Assembly (NCBI GenBank): GCA_902571375.1
Contig: CACGBP010000003.1
Span: 62,001 to 126,000, forward strand
Reading direction: 5' to 3'
DNA from: an uncultured Pelagibacteraceae bacterium
GTDB taxonomy: Bacteria > Pseudomonadota > Alphaproteobacteria > Pelagibacterales > Pelagibacteraceae
DNA: 64,000 nt
A program made the position numbers and the translations under genes. A model generated the notes under the pieces. It was not told the origin of the DNA. It did no database searches and saw nothing but the letters and a program-made list of their open reading frames with translations. Shown here one piece after another: positions 27,155 to 41,484 of the stretch (its first letter is position 1; each line of letters opens with the position of its first letter).

Positions 27155-28990
27155 CTATTCGTGAAAGAAGTTATATATCTTTTTTGCAACTTTTTCTTCA
27201 ACACCTTCTACTGATTTTATTTCATCCAGACTAGCAGATTCAACCGCTCTTGCTGAACCAAAATGATTTAATAAGGCTCTTTTTCTTATAGATCCAATCC
27301 CCTCAATTTGATCAAGTAAAGACTTACTAATTCCTCTTTTTCTTTTAGCTCGATGAGCACTAATTGCAAATCTATGAGATTCATCTCTTATTCTTTGAAG
27401 AAAGAATAAAGTAGGGTCGTTCTTCAAAAACTTGAAATCTTTACCATTATGAAAAAAAGTTTCATTTCCACTATTTCTTAGCTTACCCTTTGCAATAGCC
27501 ACTATTGGTAGATCATGGAGCCCTAGCTCATTTAGGGTCTCTCTTGCAGCAGAATATTGACCTTTTCCCCCATCAATTAGAATTAAATCGGGAAACGTAA
27601 GGTAATTATCTTTTTCCTGGATAGCTCTTTTAAACCTTCTATTTAATACTTCTCGCATCATGCCATAGTCATCTTGTTCATTCTTTTGAAGCTTAATGTT
27701 AAATTTTCTATATCTTTTTTTTATAAACCCCTCATCACCATAGGAGATTAGCGCTCCAACACTATTAGTTCCCTGGATATGGCTATTATCATAAACCTCT
27801 ATTAAATTAATATTTGTTTCTAGATTAAATTTACTTGAAACTGCATCAAATAGTTCTCTATTATTTTGGCTTTCATAAAGCTTTCTATTCAAACTATCTT
27901 TTGCATTTTTAATTGCTTGATTAACCACTTTTAATTTTGATCCTTTTTTTGCAATTGAAATATTTATTTGTTTTTCTTCTTTTTGAGAAAGAGTTTTTTC
28001 AATCAAAATTTTTTCTTTAATTTCTTCAGATAATATTATTGATGAAGGAACACTTTTATTCTCATAAAATTGAGAAACAAAAGAGTTTAATATATCACTT
28101 AGTTTTTCATCGGGATCGTGTTTTGGAAAAAAAGCTTGATTACCCCAATTTTGTTTAGATCGATAAAAGAAAACTTGAATACAAGTTTTACCAGACTCTT
28201 TATAACCTGCAATTACATCAGCCTCAATTAAATTTGCTTCATTAATTCTTTGAGATGATTGAATTATGTTTAAAGATTTTATTCTATCTCTTAAAATGAC
28301 TGCCTTTTCAAAATCTAAATCGTCACTAGCCTTTTCCATTTGATCAGAAAGACTTTTTTGGATTTTTCGTGACTTTCCAGAAACAAATTCAATTGAGTCT
28401 TCAACTGTTTTTTTATACTCACTCTCTTTTATATATCCAACGCATGGTCCAGAGCATCTTTTGATTTGATATAAAATACAAGGACGCTGTCTGTTTTTAA
28501 ACACGGTGTCATCACAAACTCTTAAGTGAAAAATTTTCTGTATCATTTTGATTGTCCAATTGGCAGAACCTGCTGAAGCAAATGGACCAAAGTAAAAACC
28601 TTCTTTTGTTTTTTTTCCTCTGTGTCTTTTTATTTGAGGCCACTTATCTTTATTACCAATAAAAATAAACGGAAAAGATTTATCATCTCGTAATAGAATA
28701 TTGAATTTTGGTTTATGTTTTTTGATTAAATTAGCTTCAAGAAGTAAAGCTTCACTTTCATTTGAAGTTGTTGTTATTTCTAATTTTCTTGTTTGAGATA
28801 ACATTCGCTCTGTTCTAATAATATGGTTTTTTTCTGCGATGTAGCTTTTAAGTCTATTAGGTAAATTTTTTGCTTTACCTACATAAAGAATGTCTCCCTT
28901 TTCATTTAACATCCTATAAACGCCAGGTAGTTTAGGAATTAGAGTGAGTTCTTTTTTAATTACTTCTTTGCCAATTTCAGAGCTTATCAT
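27155..28990 (-). CDS. uvrC: Excinuclease ABC subunit C
   Basis: UvrC makes both incisions in nucleotide-excision repair after UvrB loads. From the ATG at 28990 it has 611 residues; an alternative start at 29020 would add ten residues. Domains in order: GIY-YIG nuclease ([20 protein letters not shown]), Cys-rich region ([29 protein letters not shown]), UVR motif ([20 protein letters not shown]), RNase H-like endonuclease ([20 protein letters not shown]), and a C-terminal double helix-hairpin-helix ([21 protein letters not shown]). The 5' end overlaps folB by 14 bases. uvrB lies three genes upstream. Confidence 0.95.
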   Translation of the reverse strand: MISSEIGKEVIKKELTLIPKLPGVYRMLNEKGDILYVGKAKNLPNRLKSYIAEKNHIIRTERMLSQTRKLEITTTSNESEALLLEANLIKKHKPKFNILLRDDKSFPFIFIGNKDKWPQIKRHRGKKTKEGFYFGPFASAGSANWTIKMIQKIFHLRVCDDTVFKNRQRPCILYQIKRCSGPCVGYIKESEYKKTVEDSIEFVSGKSRKIQKSLSDQMEKASDDLDFEKAVILRDRIKSLNIIQSSQRINEANLIEADVIAGYKESGKTCIQVFFYRSKQNWGNQAFFPKHDPDEKLSDILNSFVSQFYENKSVPSSIILSEEIKEKILIEKTLSQKEEKQINISIAKKGSKLKVVNQAIKNAKDSLNRKLYESQNNRELFDAVSSKFNLETNINLIEVYDNSHIQGTNSVGALISYGDEGFIKKRYRKFNIKLQKNEQDDYGMMREVLNRRFKRAIQEKDNYLTFPDLILIDGGKGQYSAARETLNELGLHDLPIVAIAKGKLRNSGNETFFHNGKDFKFLKNDPTLFFLQRIRDESHRFAISAHRAKRKRGISKSLLDQIEGIGSIRKRALLNHFGSARAVESASLDEIKSVEGVEEKVAKKIYNFFHE

Positions 28991-29402
28991 GACTTCTTTT
29001 TTTGGTAATTTGAATACCAACTGATGAACATTCTTTTAAAATTTCCATTTTTTCAATTTTTAACATTATTTTACCAATTCTTTTATCTTTAAATAATTCA
29101 TCAAAAACAGCCTCAGCTAAAGTTTCTAAGAAATTATAATGTTTCTTTTTAATTAGTTTTTTTATTAATTTAACAATAGTTGCGTAATTTACTATTGATC
29201 TAAGATCTTTATCATTTGAAGGTTTTTTATCCTGATAATCAATTTCCAAACTAAATTTTACTTTTTGTGCTTTTTCTTTTTCAAAATCATAATATCCAAG
29301 TTTTAAATCTAAAATAAGATCATTAATTAGAATTTTTTTCTCGTAATTAAATAAGCTTTTATTTTTATCTATTTTTACAACTTTAAGATTATTTTTTTTC
29401 AT
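28977..29402 (-). CDS. folB: Dihydroneopterin aldolase family protein
   Basis: The 141-residue protein has the FolB fold signature: [48 protein letters not shown], and [17 protein letters not shown] with the conserved Glu near residue 90. A late PxxxxxVGIxI-like segment (CSSVGIQI) ends the fold. It should act in the folate branch from dihydroneopterin. It overlaps the downstream uvrC and the upstream folM-like reductase (4 bases), suggesting a small pterin operon inserted in DNA-repair genes. Confidence 0.85.
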   Translation of the reverse strand: MKKNNLKVVKIDKNKSLFNYEKKILINDLILDLKLGYYDFEKEKAQKVKFSLEIDYQDKKPSNDKDLRSIVNYATIVKLIKKLIKKKHYNFLETLAEAVFDELFKDKRIGKIMLKIEKMEILKECSSVGIQITKKRSHDKL

Positions 29403-30135
29403 TCTTTGCCTTTAATTATATCCGGCGTCTGCCAGTTTAAGCTTTGACCACTATCTATTGCTAAAACCTGACCTGTAATAGAGCTGTTTTTTATAAAAAA
29501 GTCAACTGCATTACAAATCTCGTCAACATCGACTTGTTGTTTGAGTGGTGTAGCTAAATATTGATTTTTGAAATGTTTTTCAGATTGCCTTTTATTTTTG
29601 ATTGTTGGTCCTGGAGCTATTCCATTAACTCTTATGTTGGGTGAAAGGCTCATCGCACTCGTTTTAGTTAAAGTATAAAGACCAGTTTTACTTAATGTGT
29701 ATGAAAAAAAATACGGAGTAAGCTTAAATACTCTTTGATCAATTATATTGATAATATTGTTATTTTTGCCTCTGACATTTTTTGAAAACTCTTTTGATAA
29801 AAGAGCAGGGGCTTTAAGATTTGTAGAAATATGTTTTTCCCAGCTACTAGAGCTAAAATTTTCTAATTTATCATTCTCAAACAATGAGGCGTTGTTTATT
29901 AAACAGTCAAAAAATTTCATCTTTGATTTTGAGAACTTAACTATTTTATGAATATCTCTTTCTTTACTCAAATCACCTTTTACCAAATGAACTATTGTTC
30001 CAAATTTTTGTAATGTTTTTTTTAATCTTTCTGCTTTAGATTTTGATTGATTGTAATGAATGGCAATTTCTTTATTTGGACCTGATAATTTTTCAGCAAT
30101 CGCTGCACCTATTCTTGTAGCTCCACCGGTGATTA

Positions 30136-30154
<19 letters not shown>
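29399..30154 (-). CDS. FolM/PTR1-like pteridine reductase (SDR family)
   Basis: The 251-residue short-chain dehydrogenase has the cofactor motif [12 protein letters not shown] with the arginine typical of pteridine reductases, and NNAS at the NNAG position. The usual catalytic serine is replaced by Asp in NIIDQRVFK, 13 residues before the tyrosine of SYTLSK. That D-x12-Y-x3-K spacing is the one in Leishmania PTR1 and E. coli FolM, which reduce dihydropterins and dihydrofolate. It overlaps folB by 4 bases, which supports a folate or pterin role. It may supply or back up dihydrofolate reductase. The 5' end overlaps uvrB by 19 bases. Confidence 0.8.
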
Positions 30155-33534
<3,380 letters not shown>

Positions 33535-34479
33535 TTAGTGAGATAAAAACTTTTCAGCTTCTAGTGCAGCCATACATCCCATTCCAGCAGCAGTTACGGC
33601 CTGTCTAAAAGTTTTATCTTTGACATCACCTGCTGCATAAACACCTGGAATATTTGTTTCTGTTGAATCAGCTTTTGTAATTAGATAACCCTCTTTATCC
33701 ATGTCTAATTGATTTTTAAATAATTGTGTAGCTGGGTCATGACCAATTGCAATGAACAATCCATCTAGTTTAAGTTCATTAATTTTGTTTGTTTTAACAT
33801 TTTTTACTTTAATTCCTTTAACATTTTTAGGCTCTTTATCACCAACAACATCTTCAACAACTGTATCCCAAATAATTTCAATTTTTTTATTTTCCATTAA
33901 TTTTTTTTGCAGCATTTTTTCAGCTCTCAAACTATCTCTTCTATGAATTAATTTTACTTTTGATGCAAATTTCGTAAGAAACATAGCTTCCTCAACAGCA
34001 GCATTACCTCCACCTACAACTGCAACTTCTTTATCTTTAAAAAAGAAACCATCACAAGTCGCACACGCAGAAACCCCAAAGCCTCTGAATTCTTGTTCTG
34101 ATTTGAGATTTAACCATCTAGCTTGAGCACCTGTTGAAATTATAATACTATCAGCAGTATATTTTTGACCACTATCACCTATTGCTTCGAAAGGTTTTGA
34201 TTTTAAATTGACAGATGAAATATGATCTTCAATCATTTCCGTTCCAACTGCTTTTGCTTGATCTTTCATTTGATCCATAAGCCATGGGCCTTGAATTACA
34301 TCTGCAAATCCTGGATAATTTTCAACATCCGTAGTAGTAGTTAGTTGTCCACCTGGTGCAGAACCATAAACTAATATTGGATTAAGCATTGCTCTTGCAG
34401 CATAAACAGCAGCTGTATATCCAGCAGGACCGGATCCAATTATTAACACTTTTGTGTGTTTAGTTGGATTTTGACTCAT
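33535..34479 (-). CDS. trxB: Thioredoxin reductase
   Basis: TrxB uses NADPH and FAD to reduce thioredoxin. The 314-residue protein has the FAD motif IIGSGPAGYTAAVYAARA (14-31), the redox-active C139-A-T-C142 in GVSACATCDGFF, the NADPH motif VVGGGNAAVEEAMFL, and the C-terminal FAD contact GVYAAGDVKDKTFRQAVTAAGMG. Normal length. Its start lies 21 bases from the divergent ELM1-like gene. Confidence 0.97.
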   Translation of the reverse strand: MSQNPTKHTKVLIIGSGPAGYTAAVYAARAMLNPILVYGSAPGGQLTTTTDVENYPGFADVIQGPWLMDQMKDQAKAVGTEMIEDHISSVNLKSKPFEAIGDSGQKYTADSIIISTGAQARWLNLKSEQEFRGFGVSACATCDGFFFKDKEVAVVGGGNAAVEEAMFLTKFASKVKLIHRRDSLRAEKMLQKKLMENKKIEIIWDTVVEDVVGDKEPKNVKGIKVKNVKTNKINELKLDGLFIAIGHDPATQLFKNQLDMDKEGYLITKADSTETNIPGVYAAGDVKDKTFRQAVTAAGMGCMAALEAEKFLSH

Positions 34480-34500
34480 ATGAAAGCTATATAGTAATTA

Positions 34501-35451
34501 ATGTCGAAATTAAAAGGTATATTATTGACTGAGGGAATGCATGGCATGATTAGTCAAGTCGAAGGACTTGCTAAGGCGCTGGATCTGAAATTTATACACG
34601 AGAAAATTGAACTAAATAATTTTTGGAAATTAGTTCCTCCAAAATTAACTCCAATTCAGAAATTCGTGTTTAAAAATGAATTAAACAAGGATTTTGATGT
34701 TGTAATTTCTTGTGGAAGAAAAAGTGTAATTCCATCTATTTATCTCAAAAAGAAGTATAAAAAAAAAATAGTGAATATTCATATTCAGGATCCCAAAGTA
34801 TCAATAAAAAATTTTGACTTTATAGTTGTCCCGGATCACGACAACTTAAGAGGAGAAAATGTTTTAATCAGCAAAGGTGCTATACATTATCTAACAAACA
34901 GAGAGTTAGAAGAAAATACAGATTATTTAAAACCTAAGGTTAATAAAGAAAAAATAGTTTCATTAATTATTGGAGGCCCTAATAAATATTACGACTATGA
35001 TGAAAAAATTATAAACAGTATATTCAATAAGATTAAACAAAATTTTCTTAGTAAAGGATTTCAACTAATTTTAATTCCTTCTATGAGAACTCCAAAAAAG
35101 ATAATTCATTTAGCTAAAGATTACTTTGATAACAATCAAATAATAGTAAATGATGTCGATAAAAAAGCTTATCTTTCATCATTAAATTTAGCAGATTATA
35201 TTATTGTAACTTGTGACTCAACTTCAATGATTTCAGAAGCTGCTATGACTGGTAAACCAATTTATATAGCGCAAATGCCCCCAATAAAAAAAAATGAAAG
35301 GTTTAAGAAATTTTTTGAAACATTCAAGTCTTTAAATATTGTTAAGGAATTAGGAGACACCATAGAAAATTGGAATTATGAAAAACTTAATGAAACTGAT
35401 AAAATATCAGGTTATATAAAAGATAAATTAAAAAATTATGACTTTTCTTAA
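34501..35451 (+). CDS. ELM1-family protein (DUF1022)
   Basis: The 316-residue protein matches the ELM1/DUF1022 layout: an N-terminal GxxxQ-like segment (LTEGMHGMISQVEGLAKAL), FDVVISCGRKSVIPSIYLKK, VNIHIQDPKVSIKNFDFIVVPDHD, and the C-terminal donor-site-like YIIVTCDSTSMISEAAMTGKPIYIAQM. The fold resembles GT-B glycosyltransferases. Plant ELM1 functions in mitochondrial fission, but the bacterial role is not known. It overlaps the following oxygenase-like gene by 14 bases, so the two are probably translationally coupled. Confidence 0.82.
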   Translation: MSKLKGILLTEGMHGMISQVEGLAKALDLKFIHEKIELNNFWKLVPPKLTPIQKFVFKNELNKDFDVVISCGRKSVIPSIYLKKKYKKKIVNIHIQDPKVSIKNFDFIVVPDHDNLRGENVLISKGAIHYLTNRELEENTDYLKPKVNKEKIVSLIIGGPNKYYDYDEKIINSIFNKIKQNFLSKGFQLILIPSMRTPKKIIHLAKDYFDNNQIIVNDVDKKAYLSSLNLADYIIVTCDSTSMISEAAMTGKPIYIAQMPPIKKNERFKKFFETFKSLNIVKELGDTIENWNYEKLNETDKISGYIKDKLKNYDFS

Positions 35452-36100
35452 TTCCATTTTACATCAATCAAAAAAACATGAGATTCCTTTTGATCATTGG
35501 GAATACAACAATGCATTGAGTGAAGAAGCAATTCAAGAAATAGTTGGGGCAGATGTCCCAGATGTGAGTAGACACAATCTTTCTTATGATGGCACAAGAG
35601 CTATTGATGGAGGGGCAGCTGAATTTAGAGAAGGAATTTCATCTGGAGGTAAGGCAATTAAATTTAGATGTTTTATTACGAAAGAAAATGCATCAGAGTT
35701 TCCTAATCTTGTAAAATTTATTAATGAACTGCAAGCTAAAGAAACTTATCAAGTAATTTCAAAAATGATTAAAAAAGATTTATCAAATTCATACGTTAGA
35801 GTTGAGGTAATTTGTGATAGAGAAGGATTTTGGCTTAAACCTCATTGTGATATTAAGGAAAAATTAATGTCAGGACTTATTTTTATAAATAATGAAAGTG
35901 AGTCTGAAGATTTAGGAACAGACTTTTATAATGAAAAAATGGAGAAAGTAAAAACTGTTCCTTTTAAACATAACTATGGCTATTTATTTACAAGTGGCCC
36001 AAATACGTGGCACGGGATGGAAAAAAAAAATATTGTAAAAGAAAGAAGATGTATTCAAGTAAATTACGTAACTTTTAAGACCGATTGGAAAGTAAAGTAG
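35438..36100 (+). CDS. 2-oxoglutarate/Fe(II) oxygenase-like protein
   Basis: The 220-residue protein has the double-stranded beta-helix ligand pattern H-x-D...H...R: LKPHCDIKEKLMSG gives His and Asp, NTWHGMEKK gives the distal His, and KERRCIQVNYV gives an arginine that could bind 2-oxoglutarate. Residues before about 130 are less conserved. The substrate is not evident; such enzymes hydroxylate small molecules, proteins or sugars. It is coupled to the upstream ELM1-like gene by a 14-base overlap, which hints at a shared surface-glycan or envelope substrate, but this is inference. Confidence 0.65.
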   Translation: MTFLNSILHQSKKHEIPFDHWEYNNALSEEAIQEIVGADVPDVSRHNLSYDGTRAIDGGAAEFREGISSGGKAIKFRCFITKENASEFPNLVKFINELQAKETYQVISKMIKKDLSNSYVRVEVICDREGFWLKPHCDIKEKLMSGLIFINNESESEDLGTDFYNEKMEKVKTVPFKHNYGYLFTSGPNTWHGMEKKNIVKERRCIQVNYVTFKTDWKVK

Positions 36101-36108
36101 TTATTTTA

Positions 36109-36354
36109 CTAGACAAGATTGGAATATAAACCAATAATTACTAATACACCCAACATAAAACAAATACCAGTCACCGCTTTTAATTGATCTTTATTAGATT
36201 CGTCATCAATATTCCAAAAATCATGAGTATTGATATTTAAAATATCAGTTTTATTTAATTTTTTATCACTTGGAAAATTAATTACTGATGCATTAAATAA
36301 ATTTTGTTTTTTTTCTAAGGATGTTTCTATGTATTTATGAATCTCTGAGCTCAT
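36109..36354 (-). CDS. Small membrane-anchored protein of unknown function
   Basis: This 81-codon ORF encodes a hydrophilic, charged N-terminal 55 residues followed by one C-terminal hydrophobic helix (about residues 59-78, AVTGICFMLGVLVIIGLY). I do not recognise a family. It lies alone on the minus strand between the 2OG-oxygenase-like gene (stops 8 bases apart, convergent) and carB, and no longer ORF competes with it. Codon use is like its neighbours. It could be a tail-anchored protein. Confidence 0.5.
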   Translation of the reverse strand: MSSEIHKYIETSLEKKQNLFNASVINFPSDKKLNKTDILNINTHDFWNIDDESNKDQLKAVTGICFMLGVLVIIGLYSNLV

Positions 36355-36494
36355 ATAAATAATTTTGATCTTCTATAATTTTCAAATTTATAACAACAAA
36401 TTTACTAATCATTTTGGGTTTTTAAAAAAAAACTTATTGTTAAACTTCAACCAGGGAGAGAAGATTTTTTTCAACTTTAAATTGTAAAATTATA
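36355..36494. other. Non-coding spacer between carB and a small ORF
   Basis: This 140-base AT-rich spacer holds no convincing gene. It contains one small GC-richer island (about 36448-36466) with a 4-base CTTC/GAAG arm followed by T residues on the plus strand. That is too weak to call a terminator. The promoter of the small minus-strand ORF is expected here. Confidence 0.4.
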
Positions 36495-39400
36495 CTATTT
36501 TAATTCTTGTAAAGACCTGACCTCTAGTTTTTTTACTTTTAGAGATTTTATACCTTCAATACATGCAAGTGCTGTTGACATATTTGTGCAGTAAGGAACT
36601 TTATTTTTAAGTGTTGCCCTTCTTAGAGCTATAGCATCATGTAGTCTGTGTTCGCTATTTCCACCTCCAGTATTTATTACCAGAGCAATTTTTTTTGAGT
36701 CTAAAACATCTACTATATGAGGTGAGCCAGTACTTACTTTATTAATAATCTTACATTTCATCCCATGTTTTCGAATATATTCAGCAGTCCCTCTGGTCGC
36801 ACACAGTTTAAATTTTAGTTTTAGAAGTTCTTTTGCTAAATCTATACCTTCATCTTTATGGGAGTCTTTAAGGGATATAAATGCCAATCCATGAATTGGT
36901 AAAGAATTAGATGCTGCAATTTGACTTTTAGCAAAAGCCATTCCAAAATTTTTATCGAATCCCATGACTTCTCCAGTCGATTTCATTTCAGGACCTAAAA
37001 GTAGATCGCTATTAGGAAATTTATTAAAAGGAAATACTGCTTCTTTAACTGCATACATACCTTTAGATTTGTCTTTTAAATTAAATTTAGATAATTTTTC
37101 ACCTGCCATCACTCTTGATGCAATTTTAGCCAAAGGTAGGCCTTTTGCTTTTGATACAAAAGGAACTGTCCGACTAGCTCTAGGATTCACTTCGATTACA
37201 TAAATTTCGTCTTTCTTAATTGCAAATTGGATATTCATGAAACCTTTGACATTTAATGCTAATGCTAGTTTTTTAGTTTGATTTTCTATTTCTTTGATAA
37301 GAAATGGTTTGATAGATATAGGGGGTAGGCTACATGCTGAGTCTCCCGAATGAATACCAGCTTCTTCTATGTGTTGCATAATACCAGCGACGTGAACCTG
37401 TTTTCCATCTGATATAGCATCTACATCTACTTCCATTGCGTGATCTATAAACTTATCTATCAAAATTGGGTTTTCCTCTGCAGCTTTAAATGCTTCTTCA
37501 ACAAAATTTTTGAGTTGATTTTTTTCATGAACAATCTCCATAGCTCTTCCACCCAGAACATAAGAAGGTCTTACCATTAAAGGTAAGCCAATTTTATCAG
37601 CAATTTTAATTGCTTGATTAAATGTTTTCGCAATTCCACTATCCGCTTGTTTTAATTTTAATTTATCTAATAAATTTCTAAATCTATCTCTATCCTCTGC
37701 TAGATCAATTGAAGAATATTGTGTTCCTAAGATTGGAAGTTTGTTATCATGTAAAAATTTCGCAAGTTTAATTGGCGTTTGACCACCAAACTGAGCAATC
37801 ACACCAATTAAATTACCTTTTTCTTGCTCTTTTTTAATAATATTAAAAACATATTCCTCTTTTAATGGCTCAAAGTATAATCGATCACTTGTATCATAAT
37901 CTGTTGAAACAGTTTCTGGGTTACAATTAATCATAATCGTTTCAAAACCTGCTTCTTTTAATGAAAAACTAGCCTGACAACAGCAATAATCAAACTCAAT
38001 TCCTTGACCTATTCTATTGGGTCCTCCTCCAAGAATAATTATTTTTTTCTTGCTTGATGGATCAGCTTCACATTCAGAATTAATTGAAAAATTTCTTTGA
38101 TATGTTGAATACATATAAGGAGTAAAAGATTTGAATTCAGCTGCACATGTGTCTACTTTTTTATACACTGGCAAAATTTTAAGTGCTGATCTTTTTCTTC
38201 TAACAATTTCTTCAGAGGTTTTTGTTAATTCTGATAGTTTTTTATCTGAAAATCCTATTGATTTTATCCTATTAAATTCAGCAAAATCTTTAGGTAGACC
38301 CTTCTTTTTTATATTTATTTCACAATCAACTATTTCTTTAATTTGCCCTAAGAACCAAGGATCAATTTTTGATAATTTATAAATTTTACTTAAGTTTATT
38401 TTTTTTCTGATTGCTTCAGCAACAAGTAATATTTTATTTGGAATAGTTTCTTTAAGTTTTTTTTCGATTTGTCTTTTATTTAAATCAAAAATACTATCCA
38501 AACCTGAAAAACCCGTTTCAAGAGATACCAACGCTTTTTGAAGAGACTCCTTAAAGTTTCTTCCAATTGCCATCGCCTCACCAACAGACTTCATAGATGT
38601 TCCTAAAGTTGCTGGAGATGTTGAAAATTTTTCAAATGTAAATCTTGGAATTTTGGTTACAACATAATCTATACTTGGTTCAAATGATGCTGGAGTAACT
38701 TTTGTTATTTCATTTTTTAGTTCATCAAGAGTATAACCAATTGCTAATTTTGCTGCCACTTTTGCAATAGGAAATCCTGTTGCTTTTGATGCAAGTGCTG
38801 ATGATCTTGATACACGTGGATTCATTTCAATAACAACCATTCGACCATTTTTAGGATTAATCGCAAACTGGACATTAGATCCTCCAGTTTCAACTCCAAT
38901 TTTTCTTAAACAAGCAATGGATGCATTTCTCATTATCTGGTACTCTTTATCAGTCAATGTAAGAGCAGGGGCAATTGTAACCGAGTCTCCAGTATGAATT
39001 CCCATCGGATCTATATTTTCAATTGAGCAAATAATAATACAATTGTCTTTCTTATCTCTTACTACTTCCATTTCAAATTCTTTCCATCCCTCCAAACATT
39101 CCTCAACAAGAACTTGGCTTACAGGAGACTCGTGAAGTCCATTTTTAACAATTTTAAAATAATCTTTTCTAGTTTTGGCTATCCCTCCACCAAGTCCACC
39201 TAATGTAAATGCAGGTCTAATGATTGCTGGTAATCCAATTTTTTTTAATATTTTTGATGCTTGATTATTATTATTAACGATTTCAGATTTTGGTAAATCT
39301 AAACCAATATCAATCATGTTTTTTCTAAATTTTTTTCTATCTTCTGCATTAGAGATTGCATTTGAATTCGCTCCTATTAATTCAATTTTGTATTTTCTTA

Positions 39401-39722
39401 AAATTCCTTTTTTTTCTGCCTCCATTGCAATGTTAAGTGCAGTTTGTCCACCCATTGTTGGTAGTATTGCATCTGGTTTTTCCTTCTTAAGAATTTTTTC
39501 CAATACATCTAGCGTAATTGGTTCAATATAAGTTTTATCTGCAACACCTGGATCAGTCATAATTGTTGCAGGATTTGAGTTTATTAATACAACTTTGTAA
39601 CCCTCATCTTTTAGAGCTTTGCATGCTTGTGTTCCTGAATAATCAAATTCACAAGCTTGTCCTATAATAATTGGACCAGCTCCTACAACTAATATTTTTT
39701 TAATATCTTTTCTTTTTGGCAT
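36495..39722 (-). CDS. carB: Carbamoyl-phosphate synthase large subunit
   Basis: CarB makes carbamoyl phosphate from ammonia (supplied by CarA), bicarbonate and two ATP, for pyrimidines and arginine. The 1075-residue length is standard. Two homologous ATP-grasp halves are visible: the first with [18 protein letters not shown] and the second with [18 protein letters not shown] near residue 560. Each is followed by a metal-binding [16 protein letters not shown] or [18 protein letters not shown]-terminal allosteric MGS-like domain follows ([15 protein letters not shown]). Its start overlaps the carA stop region by 23 bases. Confidence 0.98.
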   Translation of the reverse strand: MPKRKDIKKILVVGAGPIIIGQACEFDYSGTQACKALKDEGYKVVLINSNPATIMTDPGVADKTYIEPITLDVLEKILKKEKPDAILPTMGGQTALNIAMEAEKKGILRKYKIELIGANSNAISNAEDRKKFRKNMIDIGLDLPKSEIVNNNNQASKILKKIGLPAIIRPAFTLGGLGGGIAKTRKDYFKIVKNGLHESPVSQVLVEECLEGWKEFEMEVVRDKKDNCIIICSIENIDPMGIHTGDSVTIAPALTLTDKEYQIMRNASIACLRKIGVETGGSNVQFAINPKNGRMVVIEMNPRVSRSSALASKATGFPIAKVAAKLAIGYTLDELKNEITKVTPASFEPSIDYVVTKIPRFTFEKFSTSPATLGTSMKSVGEAMAIGRNFKESLQKALVSLETGFSGLDSIFDLNKRQIEKKLKETIPNKILLVAEAIRKKINLSKIYKLSKIDPWFLGQIKEIVDCEINIKKKGLPKDFAEFNRIKSIGFSDKKLSELTKTSEEIVRRKRSALKILPVYKKVDTCAAEFKSFTPYMYSTYQRNFSINSECEADPSSKKKIIILGGGPNRIGQGIEFDYCCCQASFSLKEAGFETIMINCNPETVSTDYDTSDRLYFEPLKEEYVFNIIKKEQEKGNLIGVIAQFGGQTPIKLAKFLHDNKLPILGTQYSSIDLAEDRDRFRNLLDKLKLKQADSGIAKTFNQAIKIADKIGLPLMVRPSYVLGGRAMEIVHEKNQLKNFVEEAFKAAEENPILIDKFIDHAMEVDVDAISDGKQVHVAGIMQHIEEAGIHSGDSACSLPPISIKPFLIKEIENQTKKLALALNVKGFMNIQFAIKKDEIYVIEVNPRASRTVPFVSKAKGLPLAKIASRVMAGEKLSKFNLKDKSKGMYAVKEAVFPFNKFPNSDLLLGPEMKSTGEVMGFDKNFGMAFAKSQIAASNSLPIHGLAFISLKDSHKDEGIDLAKELLKLKFKLCATRGTAEYIRKHGMKCKIINKVSTGSPHIVDVLDSKKIALVINTGGGNSEHRLHDAIALRRATLKNKVPYCTNMSTALACIEGIKSLKVKKLEVRSLQELK

Positions 39723-40896
39723 TTTTTTTCATGTTGTTAATAAATTCTTGAAATAAATAAACACTATCTTGAGGTCCAGGATTAGATTCAGGATGATATT
39801 GAACTGAAAATATTGGTTTACCTTTTAGTCTTATACCTTCAATGCTATTGTCAAATAAAGATTTATGTGTGACTTCAATATTTTTTGGTAATGTTTCTTT
39901 AACCACTTCAAATCCATGGTTTTGACTTGTTATTTCGACATTATCATGTATCAAATTTTTAACTGGATGGTTAGCTCCTCTATGACCAAGTTTCATTTTT
40001 TTTGTTTTACCTCCCAATGTTAACGCTAAAATTTGATGACCTAAACAAATACCGAATATTGGTAAATTTTTTTTAATCAGATCTTTAATAATTTTGATAG
40101 CATATTTACCTGTTGCAGCTGGATCCCCAGGACCATTTGACAAAAATATTCCGTTGGGTTTTAAATTTAAAATTTTTTGGGCGTTAGTTTTACAAGAAAC
40201 GACAGTAACTTTACAATTAAAGTCAGAGAAATATCTTAATATATTTTTTTTAATTCCATAATCAATAGCAACAACATGAAATGATTTTTTATCATTTTTT
40301 CTATAACCAAATTCCTTTTTCCAGGTTTTAAAACCTTTCCAAACATAATTTCTTTGAGTTGAAACCACTTTTGCAAGATCTAGATTTTTTAATCCACTCC
40401 ATTTGATAGTGGAGTTAATTAACTTGTTGATGCTAAATTTTCCATTTTTTGAATAGCAAATTGTGCCTTTAGGAGCACCTTTGTCTCTTATAAAGTTTGT
40501 AAGACTTCTTGTGTCTAAACCAGTAATTCCTACAATTTTATTTTTTTTAAGCCATGCATCTAAATGTAAAAACGATCTGTAGTTCGAAGGTGAAGTTATT
40601 TCGGAGTTTAATATCACTCCTCTAGCCCATATTTTATCAGATTCATGATCCTCTTTGTTGGTACCAACATTTCCAATATGAGGAAAAGTAAAGTTTATAA
40701 TTTGACCTGCATATGATGGATCAGATATGATTTCTTGGTATCCTGTTAAAGATGTATTAAAACAAACCTCCCCTGTAGCCTCTCCTTTGTATCCAATTCC
40801 TATACCTTTAAAAATCTTTTTGTTTTCAAGAACTAAAACACCTGTGTTGATTTGAGAGATTTTTTTTGAGTTAGTTTTTTTTGGTTTTTTGATCAA
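39700..40896 (-). CDS. carA: Carbamoyl-phosphate synthase small subunit
   Basis: CarA hydrolyses glutamine and channels ammonia to CarB. The 398-residue protein has the N-terminal swivelling domain ([24 protein letters not shown]) and a class I glutamine amidotransferase domain. The nucleophilic cysteine is in [15 protein letters not shown], and the His-Glu pair is in [11 protein letters not shown]. It overlaps carB by 23 bases, and a good promoter lies just upstream (40918-40946). Confidence 0.97.
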   Translation of the reverse strand: MIKKPKKTNSKKISQINTGVLVLENKKIFKGIGIGYKGEATGEVCFNTSLTGYQEIISDPSYAGQIINFTFPHIGNVGTNKEDHESDKIWARGVILNSEITSPSNYRSFLHLDAWLKKNKIVGITGLDTRSLTNFIRDKGAPKGTICYSKNGKFSINKLINSTIKWSGLKNLDLAKVVSTQRNYVWKGFKTWKKEFGYRKNDKKSFHVVAIDYGIKKNILRYFSDFNCKVTVVSCKTNAQKILNLKPNGIFLSNGPGDPAATGKYAIKIIKDLIKKNLPIFGICLGHQILALTLGGKTKKMKLGHRGANHPVKNLIHDNVEITSQNHGFEVVKETLPKNIEVTHKSLFDNSIEGIRLKGKPIFSVQYHPESNPGPQDSVYLFQEFINNMKKNAKKKRY

Positions 40897-40917
40897 TTAC
40901 AACTCATAAGTTAAAGG

Positions 40918-40946
40918 TTAATACAATAAATGGTTTATTATCGCAA
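40918..40946 (-). promoter_or_regulatory. Predicted carAB promoter
   Basis: On the minus strand TTGCGA (40941-40946), exactly 17 bases, then TATTAA (40918-40923) form a good sigma-70-type promoter ending about 20 bases before the carA start at 40896. It is seen as a motif only. The spacer 40897-41022 also has to contain the divergent yqeY promoter. Confidence 0.5.
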
Positions 40947-41022
40947 CAGAGATGTATTATAAAATTGTAAAAAAACAATTTTTCTTTTGAAGAATTTTTT
41001 CTTTACAGTAGATTAAAAAATT

Positions 41023-41484
41023 ATGTCTTTAAGAGAAAGAATCGAAACTGAATATAAAAACGCTTTAAAATCCAAAGATAAAACCAAAATATCAACTTAT
41101 AGGTTAATTTTATCATCTATTAAAGATTTAGATATTTCTAATAGATCTGGCCCAGATAAAAAAGAAACAGATGATGAAGATATAAAAAAATTATTTAAAA
41201 AGATGGTTAAACAAAGAGCCGAATCAATTGAGATTTATAAAAAAAATAATCGTTCAGACCTTTTAGAGATAGAGCAAAATGAATATGATATAATTAGCAA
41301 TTATTTACCCAAACAACTTAGCGAAGAAGATACAAAAAAAATATGTGAGGAAACTATATCTAAGCTAGGTGCTTCATCAATTAAGGATATGGGTAAGGTA
41401 ATGGGCGAGTTGAAAAAAAATTATGCAGATGAGTTAGATTTTGCAAAAGCTGGAGCTCTATTAAAACAATTATTAAATAAATAA
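41023..41484 (+). CDS. GatB/YqeY-domain protein
   Basis: The 153-residue helical protein matches stand-alone YqeY: SLRERIETEYKNALKSKDKTKISTYRLILSSIKDLDI, then KKMVKQRAESIEIYKKNNRSDLLEIEQNEYDIISNYLPKQLSEE, and a C-terminal GKVMGELKKNYADELDFAKAG. The domain resembles the tRNA-binding tail of GatB, but its own role is unclear. The stop overlaps the dnaG start by one base. yqeY-dnaG-rpoD is a conserved alphaproteobacterial order. Confidence 0.9.
   Translation: MSLRERIETEYKNALKSKDKTKISTYRLILSSIKDLDISNRSGPDKKETDDEDIKKLFKKMVKQRAESIEIYKKNNRSDLLEIEQNEYDIISNYLPKQLSEEDTKKICEETISKLGASSIKDMGKVMGELKKNYADELDFAKAGALLKQLLNK

Noticed and set aside
36448-36475. Possible terminator or small structured RNA downstream of carB
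   Set aside because: Only a 4-base stem before the T-run, on the strand opposite to carB. No convincing covariation or match to a riboswitch I know.
40964-40990. AT-rich inverted repeat with T-rich end upstream of yqeY (AATTGT/ACAATT arms)
   Set aside because: The arms have almost no G-C pairs, and it lies between divergent genes where no terminator is expected. It is consistent with base composition.
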